Source: Liolophura sinensis
Taxonomy: Eukaryota; Mollusca; Polyplacophora; Chitonida; Chitonidae
Length of the DNA stretch: 64,000 nucleotides
NCBI RefSeq assembly: GCF_032854445.1
Contig: NC_088307.1
Span: forward strand, 26,302,046-26,366,045
Reading direction: 5' to 3'
The number at the start of each line of letters is the position of its first letter. The stretch's first letter is position 1. The notes under the pieces are model-generated. The model was not told where the DNA came from, searched no databases, and saw nothing but the letters and a program-made list of their open reading frames with translations. Positions 46,790-57,525 of the stretch are shown here, in pieces. A program made the translations under genes and the position numbers.

Positions 46790-46975
46790 TTATGGTATGT
46801 TCAATGTGATGACATCTAAACCATTTCTAGATCAGTGGTATCTAATGAATTGCAATTAATACCAGTGCATTTTTTTTACCTTATCTTCCTTAAGCCATAG
46901 CGTTACGTGTGTGCACTTGTCAGCTGTTACGCTGTCATCGCTGCTCTGGTTTAACTCTCTTTTCTGACCGTTTTC
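46790..46975 (+). repeat. Element X, plus strand, shortened
   Basis: CAATGTGATGACATCTAAAC, GTGGTATCTAATGAATTGC, CCTTAAGCCAT and CATCGCTGCTCTGGTTTAAC in the standard order; the middle is deleted. Confidence 0.65.
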
Positions 46976-47289
46976 AGTTATATTATCATTGTGAGCAATA
47001 TATCTCAAAAGTTACGAAAGACTGTTAGAATTTAGTACAGCTTTACTTACAGCTATTGTCAAGGTGTGATTATTTTTAAAGAAGACTGATTTTTTTGATT
47101 TCACTTTTACTAAATTTTACACATTATGGACTTGAGTGTGAGTACAAAACTATGATTACAAAATATATAACAATAAAACAATACAATCATCTGAAGAGAA
47201 CACTTAATATGGTCCAAAACTCGGTGTCCTCGTGCAATCGGTCCCAAGTGTGCCCCAAAAGGTGACAAACCTGGGTGGAGGTAGGGGGT

Positions 47290-47530
47290 TGTTAAATGTG
47301 ATGACTACATAGAATATTGAGTAATACTAGACAAGTGACCTCTAATAGATTGCAATTAACATCACTGCATATTTTTATGTATTCACATGAACACTTAGAA
47401 TAAAAATCTTAATGAAGGAGAATTGACAACAGGGCGTATTTAACCGGTTACGTGTGACCATTTGCCACCTATCACACAATCATCGCTGCTCTAGTTTTTC
47501 TCTCTATGCTGTTCGTCTTGATAATATTTT
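47290..47530 (+). repeat. Element X, plus strand
   Basis: AAATGTGATGACTACATAG, GTGACCTCTAATAGATTGC, TACGTGTGACCATTTGCCAC and TCATCGCTGCTCTAG in the standard order. It lies only about 0.3 kb after the copy at 46,790. Confidence 0.7.
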
Positions 47531-48575
47531 ATCTAGCCATGAAATTTAGAACCAGGTTCATGTAACTCTCGCCAATACTTGAGGCATACATCCATCATGT
47601 TTAGATTTGGACGTTCTCAGACCGTTTTGTGTTGTTCTTAATGCACAATGCAACCTTCAAGTTGGGCGATTCAAGATTACGACCAGGTACTCTTCGATAA
47701 GAGGCAATTGCCAGGTTAAACAAGCACGAGGTGTTTGTGGTGGGTCTTTTCTCCCAGGCATCCAACTCGTCTGCTCTTGTTATGTGATAATGGAAGAGTC
47801 AGCCGATTTCAGGAAATAAGCAATCTTGTTCAAGTGTTTCTCTTAGATTCCGGCCGATCAATAGTGACAAGAGTCTGGGGAACCAAAAGCGTCTGGGGTG
47901 TCCTCAACTGTAGCGTTTGTCAGCTGAGCGTAGTGTACAACTGGGACTATGAGACCTGAGATTTCTTCAACACCAGATGCAGCTCGGGATTTCGAATGTT
48001 TTGCGGTCTGATGATGACGTATGGAGTAATCTACATCCGACATAAAAAGAATCAACGCTTGTATCACTGACCTGGACAAAGTGCGAAAGGAAAAAAACTG
48101 AATCAAAAATATTAATCAAATATTGATGTACAAAACGTATAATAGTGTAGAAGTATGTAGCTGAAAGTTTGTTTACTTAAAAAAATTATTATTTCTGCCT
48201 TTGTCGTAAATGTGTTTTTCCCCCTTATTGCCCTTTATTTTCTAGCGTAGGACATTCACTCGTATCTAAGCCATTTACACAATGTTCTGTTTATCTTTCA
48301 CTGCCAAAATTTAATACTCTCTAAAATCAATTGTGTGTAAAAATACACAGGGTATGGTACACGTTAATTGTAACAACCTCACAGGACGGTGTTTCACCTT
48401 TGTTACTTGATTTTTATGCAACTACACTTTTAGTGTGTACCAAATTGTGTACTTGTGATACACACCTTGGGAGAACTACACAAACACATGTAAAAGCGGT
48501 ACACATTTGGTTTTTAAGACTACTTTTTTAAAGGCTTGTGAACTTCATATCTTAAAAGTTCTTGCAGAGGGAATT
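47531..48575. other. No gene recognised
   Basis: Unique sequence. GTACAC/GTGTAC-type motifs cluster at 48,330-48,510 without forming clear terminal repeats. Confidence 0.4.
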
Positions 48576-48709
48576 CCGTGTAAAGGTCTGCGCCAACCTG
48601 CGGATGGTCATGGGCTCTGCTCGGTTTAATCTCATCATAATGCTAGCTGCTGTCGTATAAGTGAAATATTCTCGATAACAGCGTAAAACACCCAACCAAA
48701 CAAATAAAT
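48576..48709 (+). mobile_element. Meta-SINE-type SINE, 5'-truncated
   Basis: Linker (CCGTGTAAAGGTCTGCGCC), central domain (CCTGCGGATGGTCATGGG, CATCATAATGCTAGC) and 3' domain (GTCGTATAAGTGAAATATTC, GTAAAACACCCAACC) are present; the head is absent. Confidence 0.85.
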
Positions 48710-49861
48710 TTCCAAGCCTTGTGCCATGCTTACATTGATTTTGTCGCTACCAGCTTGAAGCTACCATAAGTTGTCCAGCCAGTTCTCCTGGATCTTATCT
48801 TACATGGAGTTCTTCTGACGTTCCTTATCATCTTTCACCAACATGACGTATGTCCCGTGTGACAGCGCGCCAGTAACTTCCCAAAGGTCGGTGATTTACA
48901 CGTACCTCAGGAACTCCGCTTTCACTATCTATAAAACTGTCGGAAAAGTGACAATTCTTCACTATGATGATAAATGTGGTATAGATAATGGCTTGTGATT
49001 ACTAAACGATGCAAAAGCCACTCTGTTTATAGAACATTCAGGGTATCAGACTGCTGTAATCTAGACTGCAGTAGGCCTTTGAAGTGAGGCATAGTGGGCT
49101 GATGTCCCTCCCTATGATAACAGATCATGTAATATTTCATAATTTATGTATGCTGCGTATAATCTTCGTATTGTATGTGTTTTTTACGTCTCCTACTGTA
49201 ACAGATAAAATGAAGATTTTATATGTGTATCTGTAGGCCTATGGTTTATTTCTTTTAGAAAGTCGCCTATATTCAATTGTCTGTAATATCAGTCTTTCTC
49301 GCTACCAAAATTGCCATCAGTTCTATATATGTTTGAAGTTCATATTCTTGCTAGAAAAATCAAATTGGAAGAGCTTTCCTATTTCATAATGTTAATGCCC
49401 GTAAGCTCGGTTTCAATGGCAAAAACCAATTGCCCTCGGGTGACGTATGAATTATTAAAAAACTAGTGGCATGCTGGATATTGGGCGGAGTTCAACATGT
49501 TTTGAAGGAGGGTGACACCAGTTACCCATACTGCTGTCGACATTACTGTAAACACTGACACTGCCATATTTGAAATAGTTCTCACGTTTTAATATAACCT
49601 TGATAAATGAATTTTTCTTTATCTCTTGTAGTATATGATCTCACGACAGCATGGTTTTAGAGATAGATATTGGGATATTAAAGGGATCTAGTTATTCACA
49701 AAGTCAGCAGTGTAGGCTGTGTTATTGCATAGGGATTGTGCTACCCGCTTGATGGTGTAAGCCATTGTAAAACACAAATTACTCTCCACACCCAATGTCT
49801 ATGCATACAATTATTGTGACGTCACTGAGGGGCAATGAGTTCTTGTTGTTGAAACAAAGTT
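48710..49861. other. No gene recognised
   Basis: Unique sequence, no repeat match, no exon with convincing splice sites. Confidence 0.4.
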
Positions 49862-49872
49862 GATGGAGTTTA

Positions 49873-50167
49873 TTTATTGATTTATTTATTTATTTAATTG
49901 GTGTTTTACGCCATACTCAAGAATATTTCACATATACGACGGTGGCCAGCATTATGATGGGAGGAAATCGGGCAGAGCCCGGGGGAAACCCACGACCATC
50001 CGCAGGTTGCTGGCAGACCTTCCCACGTACGGCCGGAGAGGGAGCCCGAAAGAGCTGGACTTGAACTCACAGCGACCACATTGGTGAGAGGCTTTTGAGT
50101 CATTACGCTGCGCTAGTGCGCTAACCAACTGAACCACGTAGCCCCCCCCCCCCCCCCCCCCCTCCCC
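49873..50167 (-). mobile_element. Full-length Meta-SINE-type SINE with poly-C and 11-bp target duplication, minus strand
   Basis: Read in reverse: a G run of 21 (C at 50,142-50,162), the head with box A (complement of GGTTCAGTTGGTTAGCGC), a box B-like GAGTTCAAGTCCAGC, the linker, the intact central domain, the 3' domain and a TTTA-type tail. GATGGAGTTTA flanks it on both sides (49,862-49,872 and 50,168-50,178). The G run thus lies inside the duplicated target sites and is part of the insert, at the extreme 5' end of the element. Confidence 0.93.
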
Positions 50168-50524
50168 GATGGAGTTTAACAATGCGCGTTAGAAAAAGTA
50201 TTCTAACTGCAATTTCTTTGTAATAACATGGATGTGCAGCATAGCAATGGGTAGAGCTTGGGTTGTTACGTTACACTGACTAAATTAAACTTTCGTAGTC
50301 AGTATAACTGATTCTACAGACAGATGAAATCGGCGACTATCTAAATGAAATAGACTTTAGTTCATATATTTTGAGCCATGTTATCTATGGCAGACTAATA
50401 CATGGAAGTTGAAATATCTCCACCTGGGTAAAAGATAGTGAGCTGTTCGTAATTATCAATACTGACGAGACAATAAAACAGCAACTCCTGTTAGTGTGCA
50501 GCTAGGGTGGGCGACTCTAACCAT

Positions 50525-50567
50525 ATATACGAGAGTCGTTTACAGTTTTACAGCTCGTAGCCGCCAA
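50525..50567. repeat. 43-bp direct repeat, left copy
   Basis: ATATACGAGAGTCGTTTACA followed by GTTTTACAGCTCGTAGCCGC and CAA; the same 43 bases recur at 51,827-51,869 with two differences. Function unknown. Confidence 0.8.
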
Positions 50568-51826
50568 ACGTAATTAAATCAGTGATATCAGCTGACTCAA
50601 TTTTCTTGAGCCTCGCATGGCCGTTCTTTCGCCATTGTGGTACTTTCTCGGTCTGTAACCGGATTAAACCGTCTCCAGAGAGGATTCCATTTCATGTTCG
50701 CTTCTCGTATTCAGACACTTTATACCGCTTTATTGTCCACATGTCTTTGACCCTTCTTTTTCCTGAAATATTTATGTGACATCGACAAGCAGTGTTACAG
50801 ATAACAGGCTTTTCTGCGAAACGTGAAAAAATGTAGATCTCTGTGTCTATTAACCATTTTTTTTCTTCTCCTTCACCTTCAGATACATCAGATAAAAAAA
50901 ATTCTTGGCGCTTAGATTCCACAAATCTCCTAAGCAACAACAGCAGAGTTGATTCCCCATTTTGTACCAAGCAGAAAAACAATACAACATTCATTTTAAT
51001 TTTCACGTTCAAGTTTCTGAGGCTAACCTTTGTAGTCTTTTCTAACCGTATTGCATTTTTTTTTTCATTTTCTAATTTAAACCTTGGTCTTTAAGCATAT
51101 AAAACTTGTTGAGATTGGAAGAAGGATAAAAAAAGAAAGAAGAAGAGCCTCTAAACGGGAAACGGGCATTTAGATTTAGTGTGGTCTAATAGCTCACCTC
51201 TGGCATTTTCCGTCAATGTTAAAAACCGCTAAATATTTAGGAACCAATTCACCGCAAAGAGAGTCGCTAATATGTACAGATGGATCTGTTGAATGAACGA
51301 AGCCTTATTTAATCATCTCTGCAAAACCAAAATCATTTAAAGCGTTTCTGTTTAAAAAAATATCCTAAGTCTTATTTTAATGGTCATACCAGCATTTTGG
51401 GAATTGTTTGATTAATATACTGACCAAAAAGAAAAAGATCACTTCAGAATCTTAGCAAGAGCAAATGCCCAACAAATAGAGCAAGAAAGCTGTCGTCGAC
51501 CATTTTTCGAATACACCTCATCAAGCAGAATGTAAGTGAAAGTTGAAATCGTTGTTGGCGGTATAAAGAGAAAATCCACTGATCGCTGAAACGTCGCATA
51601 CATCAAGCCAAAATAAATACTAAATTTTTAAATGATTTAACTTGAATCCTTTCATAAAGCATGAGTGAGATTGTACTGTTTTCACCCCTCTGCTGTGAGC
51701 TTAGGGACAGGTGGACGATGGCAATTTAGTTGAATCGTTTTACTATTATGTGAAGAAATTTAAAGATCGAAAAGCTTCAGAGAGCTTCAGAAGTTTTTAA
51801 GATTTATTCTTTTTTATGCTTTATTC
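50568..51826. other. Stretch between the 43-bp direct repeats, no gene recognised
   Basis: About 1.26 kb of AT-rich sequence. Opposed open frames at 50,692-51,012 (minus) and 50,843-51,094 (plus) have no recognisable domain. No LTR-retrotransposon signals (primer-binding site, polypurine tract) could be made out. Confidence 0.4.
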
Positions 51827-51869
51827 ATATATGAGAGTCGTTTACAGTTTTACAGCTTGTAGCCGCCAA
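51827..51869. repeat. 43-bp direct repeat, right copy
   Basis: Same sequence as 50,525-50,567 with T for C in GAGAGT's left neighbour and in CAGCTTGTAG. Confidence 0.8.
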
Positions 51870-52430
51870 TACAACAAACAAGAAATCTTTTTCAGTTCTC
51901 AGCCGTCACTCTAAGCCACTATCTGGGTGACACTAATGGTTGAACGGTGCTCGCATGGCCTGTGCGCTGTCTTACTTTCGCAGTACACCACTTGTATTCC
52001 ACCGATATGGTGTACATACCGATTCTAATGCATACATGGAACTTGCCTTAAATTGCTGGCTCTACCTGACGCTCCCGTTTCATCCACCCACATAATTGAC
52101 CATCATCTCATCAGTGAGAAATTATTAATGAGTATGGCTTTAAACAAGAATCGAATGAAATTAATGCGTTAAAATGAGAAACAGCGTACCGAGGCATTCT
52201 CTTAGGTTTGTATCTTCTGTGTACGAATGTGGAGCCCAGCTACCTATTACGTTACAGTCTTTTGACAGTAGGTTTCATGCGGTTATTTCCATTCATCACT
52301 GCCAAGATTCTTTGATTTATAAACATGATCTTAGCCAAGCCTTTAGACTGTTTGGATTTTCAGCGTTGTTCACACAATCTGTCAACAAGAAGAAACAATG
52401 CAACTAAACGAGGGAAATTAATGAAATGTG
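51870..52430. other. No gene recognised
   Basis: Unique sequence; a 77-codon open frame at 52,174-52,407 has no recognisable domain. Confidence 0.4.
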
Positions 52431-52752
52431 TATGTATGCTTGGGGTTCAACCTCGTAGTTAGAAATTTTTCACGGATTTGACGAGGAAGAGTCAATAGGT
52501 GTGTGTACATATACCGTGTCTTCTTGGGGCAGGGTGAGTCCATCCCGCCAAGTGCTGCCGCCACTGAAGTATCATGCTGAAGACACCTGGCCAACTAACC
52601 CTGTTTCCCTCCTCTAACCTCTTAGTGCTGAGCGCCAAGCGAGACAGCAACATGTACTATGTTTAAAGTCTTTGGTTTGACTCGACAGGGGTTTGATCCC
52701 GGGTCTCTCGACTTTGAGAAGGACGCTCTAACCATTTCTCCACAATCATGGA
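52431..52752 (-). mobile_element. tRNA-derived SINE, same family as 10,096, diverged, minus strand
   Basis: On the minus strand it has a tRNA-like head with GGTTAGAGCGTCC and a B-box-like GGGATCAAACCCC. The body has AAAGACTTTAAA, CTCGCTTGGCGCTCAGCA, and the 3' end reads ACTACGAGGTTGAACCCCAA followed by a CATAC-type tail. These blocks match the element at 10,096-10,457 in order, but with much substitution and a different tail motif. No clear target duplication remains. Confidence 0.75.
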
Positions 52753-53520
52753 GATTGGTATACATGTAGCTAAATCGGCTCGCTCTGGTAGGACACCAAT
52801 CATCCTTAATCAATAAAGGATAGTAGATTAATGTGAAGACTTTCTGCTAATGTTATCGGTGTGTTTGAAACCTTACAAGGCAGTTATGTCCGAGTCACGT
52901 CTCCACTTGACTTGAAAGTAAATAACGGCAAGTAGGAGTAAACTGTTGGATCAATGAACAAAAGTTGCCAAAGTTGTTACATTGGAAGATAAAGTGCATA
53001 ATAGAATTTTTTGATGTAACATTTCTTTTGATGTGTGGTTGAAACGCTCTCATTCTTATCGTGTGAAGTCATAATTGACATCATGCTTGACACTGTGGTT
53101 AATTTAGAAATCTTGCTAACTTAATCAATTCTCTGATATCAAAGAATAGCCTTGGTTCCGCCAAAGACAAACCGATTTAACTACGAGTTCCAGAAGCATA
53201 AAAGTTAGTGGAACCTTATGAAAAGTAATTCTAATCTGGGATGTGGTTGAAGAGGAAGAGAAAACAAACGTGTGATTCAACATACTGGCTCAGTTAGCTG
53301 CTTCTGTGTGGCAGTGAGGTGGTCAGTATGGAGCTTTTCCCTCCCAGATTCTTTCGCTCATTCCTGCCTTTGTACAGACTAGCGGTTGGCAAAACTAGTA
53401 AGGTATTATTCATGGGTTGCAAGATAACAATTGTTATTTCAGCTTGGACCCTGGTCGCCATTGAGCAGGAAGATTCACTGCATTAACCATATCTCACATT
53501 AGCGCAGTACAATCACCCTG
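52753..53520. other. No gene recognised
   Basis: Unique sequence without supported exon or repeat. Confidence 0.4.
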
Positions 53521-53718
53521 GGGCCTATCACCAATGTAGTAAACTCCAGCGCAAGCCGGCTTTCTCCCTTTGTCGTATGTAAGACGGCCTGCCAGCAGAA
53601 GATCGCTGTTTTACCATGGGCCTTGTCTGGTTTTCTTCCACCATAATACTGGTCGCTGCGGTATCAGTAAAATACTGTTGAGCGCGGTGTAAAACACCAG
53701 TGGAATAAATAAAGAAAT
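53521..53718 (+). mobile_element. Meta-SINE-type SINE, diverged, plus strand
   Basis: Head box A is missing. The linker (TCGTATGTAAGACGGCCTGC), central domain (CTGGTTTTCTTCCACCATAA) and 3' domain (GTGTAAAACACCAGTGGAAT) are mutated but in order. Confidence 0.8.
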
Positions 53719-53721
53719 AAC

Positions 53722-53745
53722 TATATATATATATATATATATATA
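53722..53745. repeat. (TA)12 microsatellite
   Basis: Twelve TA dinucleotides directly after the SINE tail; probably grown from the A/T-rich tail. Confidence 0.95.
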
Positions 53746-53819
53746 ATCCTGAAATGTCTTCTACCTTTCTCATAAGTTTGCTTGGGTTTCAGAAACAATG
53801 CCTATACGGATCATAATTC

Positions 53820-53910
53820 CAACTGATGATCAGCACCTGGAAGAGGGGACTGATCACTAGGAAACACGAGGTTCGGGTTCAAACCCTGCCTTGGTCAGGA
53901 ATTTGTACAT
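53820..53910 (+). mobile_element. tRNA-like SINE head, possible
   Basis: GACTGATCACTAGGAAACAC and a good box B (GAGGTTCGGGTTCAAACCC) occur without a matching acceptor stem or credible box A. More likely a SINE relic than a tRNA gene. Confidence 0.35.
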
Positions 53911-56562
53911 TGGCATTATCTCAGTTTGCTTCCTGACAATGGACTTTGCTGATAAAATTATGTTACATTTATTGTCTTCACAAAATTGGAAAATTGAATT
54001 AGCATATTTTATTGGCCTACTGTATCGTTACATAGACCACTCGAATGATGCTACTACAGCAGAAACTTACGACATTCCAATAACCAGTAAAAATCGTTTT
54101 TTTTAATTGAGTGGGAAATTTAGGAGCCCAGAGTGTGACTAAGTTCCAATGTTACATTAACAATTGGAAAGCGTTTTATTGTCACTTTGCCAATTTGGAT
54201 AATCTCCTCTTACTATAAAAATGAAGACATACTGCGAGGAGTTTGTAACTAAGGTCTTTGTTATCATTTGAAGGAATTTACACATTATAGCAGAAGCCTA
54301 TAGGCACGTTATCCCGACGATAAGGCAATACAAACTGAATTCCGTGACATATCCATCTAGTTGTCAAGGAGAAGGAAGCCTTAAGTTATCGCTCTGCCGA
54401 AGATAGAAACACAGCTTTGCCATTCCAGTCGGCTGGGTTAGGGCTTTTGAGGACAGACCTAGGGCCCTTTTATAAACGACCTGTTATTCAAAAGCTTGTG
54501 CATTTCTCTTGATTTTAACTTTTAAGTTTACAAAATAACCGTTTTCAGTCTTTGGTCAAGAGCCACTTCATGAACGAGCATTGGATCAAATTTTTGCATA
54601 CTTTTTTGTAATTTCTGACTTGTTCTTAAATGCCACCACAAGAGGAGAGACTTTCATGGTAAATGTACCGTATGGCATTAAGCATCGAATCTATTCTGAG
54701 CTGTTCCAGAAACTCAACAATTCGAAGTGAATCGTTCTGTGGATGTTTTATATCAGTATAGATTTTTGATATCAGTTTCTCGGAAAGAATGAATGATAAC
54801 GCTCTAGACACTGCATGTAAATTCTCGCTTTTCTTTTGTCTTTTTTTAAGACTCTCTTGATTCCTGATGCAAAGTGCCATGGTTTTGTATAAATCGACTG
54901 AGATCTTTAAAAGAGAAATGACAACACGAAGTAAAAAAGAGAGAAAAAAATCATATTCGATAATACACAAATGTTTCTACATGTGTACTTCTTTTCTTGT
55001 GGATTTACCACGGCGAATGGGCATGGGCTGTAATAGTAACCGAGACTAGCTAAATACATCTGAGTGGCATCGATCTCGATTGAAAAGGTGGTTTGTTATG
55101 AGAAAGCCTGAACTATTCGTATCATGACGCTACGAACAGGCGGCTTTGTTTTGTAACCGTCGTCTTTTATTTGTAGCCGGCTTTCAAACGAGAGATCAAT
55201 GTAGACGGCATTAGCAGTGACCGGGTTTACCATTTCCGGTCATTAGCACGTAATAACTGCTATCACGAGAGGACAGCTGGCGGCTGGTCGATCCGCTCTC
55301 TTAGTCGAGGTATTTTTAGGGGAAACATTCACCCGAGTGCTTTCGTAAAAACGGACAATGTTAACCTGAGACCAGACACAGGGTAAACAGTGTAAAAACA
55401 TAATGGGGGATTTTTGAGCTACTTAGTATAGATCCACACATTAATCTGCTAAAAAGTGAGGTTTAATCGTCGAGCGTGGCGGTGAAATCACATGTTTTGT
55501 CTCATGCAGTATGATTTCGATAGACTTACGAGACGATTGTGCATTTGCACGCGACATGAAGCCGCTGTAATTGAGTGTACCGTATCTATTTATTCACGAA
55601 GGAAAATTATATGAAATCAATTAGACTGTTAAAAGAGGAGTATCCATCTTCAGTCAAGTTAGCCATCAAGGATTCTGAGGAAGTGTTAAATTGGTAAAGC
55701 GTAAATTATTCGTGCAAAGAAATGGTAAATGTAAATAATATGAAACATTGTGTCATTTGATAGATCTCAATATACTGTAAAAGGTAATATCAAAACAATA
55801 ACCAGTTTCTGAAACCAGGCTCATAATGTAACATGATGTTGACTTTTTGTGGGCGGGGTGTTGGGGGAAATGTAAGACTTATTTTCATTATAAGCGGCTG
55901 TTGAGAATTGAATAGTTTGCTTGATTGGCGGACTTGGTATATTTATGAATGACCAATAGAAAATTACATTCTTGCTCTTACTGATTATAAAGTTATTCAT
56001 TTATTTGTCGGATTGTGTAAATTGACAACGGCTTCTACGTTTCACAAAAGTGGATGTCGCGTACACGAAGGTCAAATTTCTTATTTTATAGGTCTTATCT
56101 ACACTTCGACCGGGAATAACGGAGATACAGAATCTATGCGTCGAAATAGCAGGGCTAATTTCCAAAATGACGTTTACAACAACCCACTAAAGAAATAAAA
56201 AAAAAGTATATAAATCACGAAATTAGGACAGAAATAAACTACATTTCTCAACAGCTGGCCAAGGTGGAAGGCTACTCTTATCCTTAATTTCGATAAACAG
56301 ATTCGTGAATCAAACCTAATCAAATAAATAAATGAAGAAATTTAACCTCACATATACAAACGGGAGGAATGTGGAGCAAAATTCCAAACAGTTTGTTTAC
56401 TGTCACCTATATGATATCTGTTATTTATTTCTAATTTCAAGCATACAGCCGGAAATTAGATTCGGTAATATTTCAAAGAAATTTCAAAAATACTTACTGC
56501 TGGTTCTGTACCGTGTAGAATTCACATGGAAGGATATTTCAAAAAAACGTTTAATGTATATG
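53911..56562. other. No gene recognised upstream of the coding exon
   Basis: Unique sequence forming the last part of the putative intron. A 114-codon minus frame at 54,626-54,970 is rich in charged residues but unrecognised and without splice context. The sequence at 56,308-56,333 (CCTAATCAAATAAATAAATG) resembles a SINE tail. Confidence 0.4.
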
Positions 56563-56618
56563 TTTTCTGCTTTATGTTTGCAGGTCCGAAGGTCCACAGA
56601 TCCACAGGTAGAATCACA
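56563..56618 (+). other. Splice acceptor and 5'UTR part of the coding exon
   Basis: A pyrimidine-rich tract (TTTTCTGCTTTATGTTTGCAG) ends in AG at 56,583. The 35 exon bases from 56,584 to 56,618 contain no ATG. The first ATG in the exon, with A at -3, opens the precursor below. The upstream in-frame ATG at 56,526 would lie in the intron and place 31 extra residues before the signal peptide, so it is rejected. Confidence 0.75.
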
Positions 56619-57068
56619 ATGCAAAGCCTTGCATTTTCCGTGCTGTTGGTAATGTGGCAGTGCTACTGTGCCATATCCGCGCCAGCAGAATTCGGCGATG
56701 CAGACAACTGGCGACAGTCGTTGGTGCGGAGGAATATACCGGAACTAGTAGCAACGGGGCAGGAAGCCGAACTACTTCTAGGCTGTGCAAATATCGACGA
56801 CATGCTAACAGACATTCTGACGGACCGAGGGATGGAAAAGGGTGACATTAAAGAAATCCTTACATCCTTGCAACACAAATTCGCCCAGATAGAGTCCGCT
56901 TTCACTCAGAGCGACATTCCAAAACGAGTCTTCAAGAAATCTGCAGCTTTCTGGCGTCCATTGGGTGGTTTGGCAATTGAAACAAGGTTGTCAAATATGG
57001 GCAGGAAAATGATGCGGCCCGCATCTCAAGATGGAAAAGCCGGGGCATCCATCCTCAGATACGGCTAA
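56619..57068 (+). CDS. Secreted neuropeptide precursor, pleurin-like
   Basis: The 149-residue product begins with a classical signal peptide (residues 1-21, hydrophobic LAFSVLLVMW, cleavage after AISA). Residues 22-101 form an acidic propeptide with one Cys (56) and an RR at 37-38. KR (102-103) and KK (106-107) are convertase sites. Residues 108-127 form a 20-residue peptide containing AFWRPLGGLAIETRLSN, closed by Gly-Arg-Lys (128-130), the amidation plus cleavage signal. The remainder (131-149) ends in ILRY-Gly and would give an ILRY-amide peptide; a Gly-Lys at 139-140 may split it again. This layout is diagnostic for a peptide-hormone precursor acting through dense-core vesicles and probably a GPCR. 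The resemblance to molluscan pleurin is from memory and not verified. The whole coding region lies in one exon. Regulation may come from the CRE promoter at 27,125. Confidence 0.85.
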   Translation: MQSLAFSVLLVMWQCYCAISAPAEFGDADNWRQSLVRRNIPELVATGQEAELLLGCANIDDMLTDILTDRGMEKGDIKEILTSLQHKFAQIESAFTQSDIPKRVFKKSAAFWRPLGGLAIETRLSNMGRKMMRPASQDGKAGASILRYG

Positions 57069-57525
57069 AAGAAAAACAGGCGCCACACAGAAATAATTTC
57101 CCCACATGCGTTCTATTTCTACTCGCCTAGATGCTCGTTCCATGTATTTTTTTCTAATCTCTAGGAACATCACGCCAAACTGTATCGCCAAATCATTGCT
57201 TTGGTCGACTATCCTGTTAAGCAAACTCTCTGTGCCCAAGACGAATGCTGATTGTCTTATTTCCAAGGGCTCAAAATTACTGCTTAGTGCTGTGGTGAAA
57301 AATTCGTGACATTTGTATGATCTGGAACTTTTTGAACTGTCCTGGAAGCTCTTTCCTATTCAAAAATTAAACTGGAAAATAGAGCGTTATAGCTATGTAT
57401 ATTTGTTAAATATGTTTTGAATGCCTGATTTTCAAGCCTATTCATCACATGGACTACAAAAACAACATTTATAAATATGAAATACCGATGGTATATCTTT
57501 TAATAAAACTGGTTTATTGAAACTA
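57069..57525 (+). other. 3'UTR with polyadenylation signal
   Basis: Following the TAA stop, noncoding sequence runs to a canonical AATAAA at 57,502-57,507. Cleavage is expected 15-25 bases later, near 57,520-57,530. No earlier AATAAA was seen after the stop. Minus-strand frames here are shadows. Confidence 0.6.

Larger units (their letters stand above)
27333..56583 (+). other. Putative first intron (about 29 kb) with satellite nest
   Basis: It is bounded by the donor GTAGGT at 27,333 and the acceptor TTTTCTGCTTTATGTTTGCAG ending at 56,583. It holds all five tandem arrays of the window, most of the SINEs and no convincing coding exon of another gene. Whether it is one intron or contains further noncoding exons, or whether the two ends belong to different transcripts, cannot be told from sequence alone. 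Confidence 0.35.

Noticed and set aside
48320-48520. Cluster of GTACAC/GTGTAC motifs as transposon ends
   Set aside because: No consistent inverted termini or target duplication could be aligned.
54626-54970. 114-codon minus-strand frame as an exon
   Set aside because: Composition is somewhat protein-like, but no acceptor/donor pair or homolog could be named.
56526-56618. Upstream ATG giving a 180-residue neuropeptide precursor
   Set aside because: It lies before a strong splice acceptor (AG at 56,583) and would put 31 residues before an otherwise ideal signal peptide.
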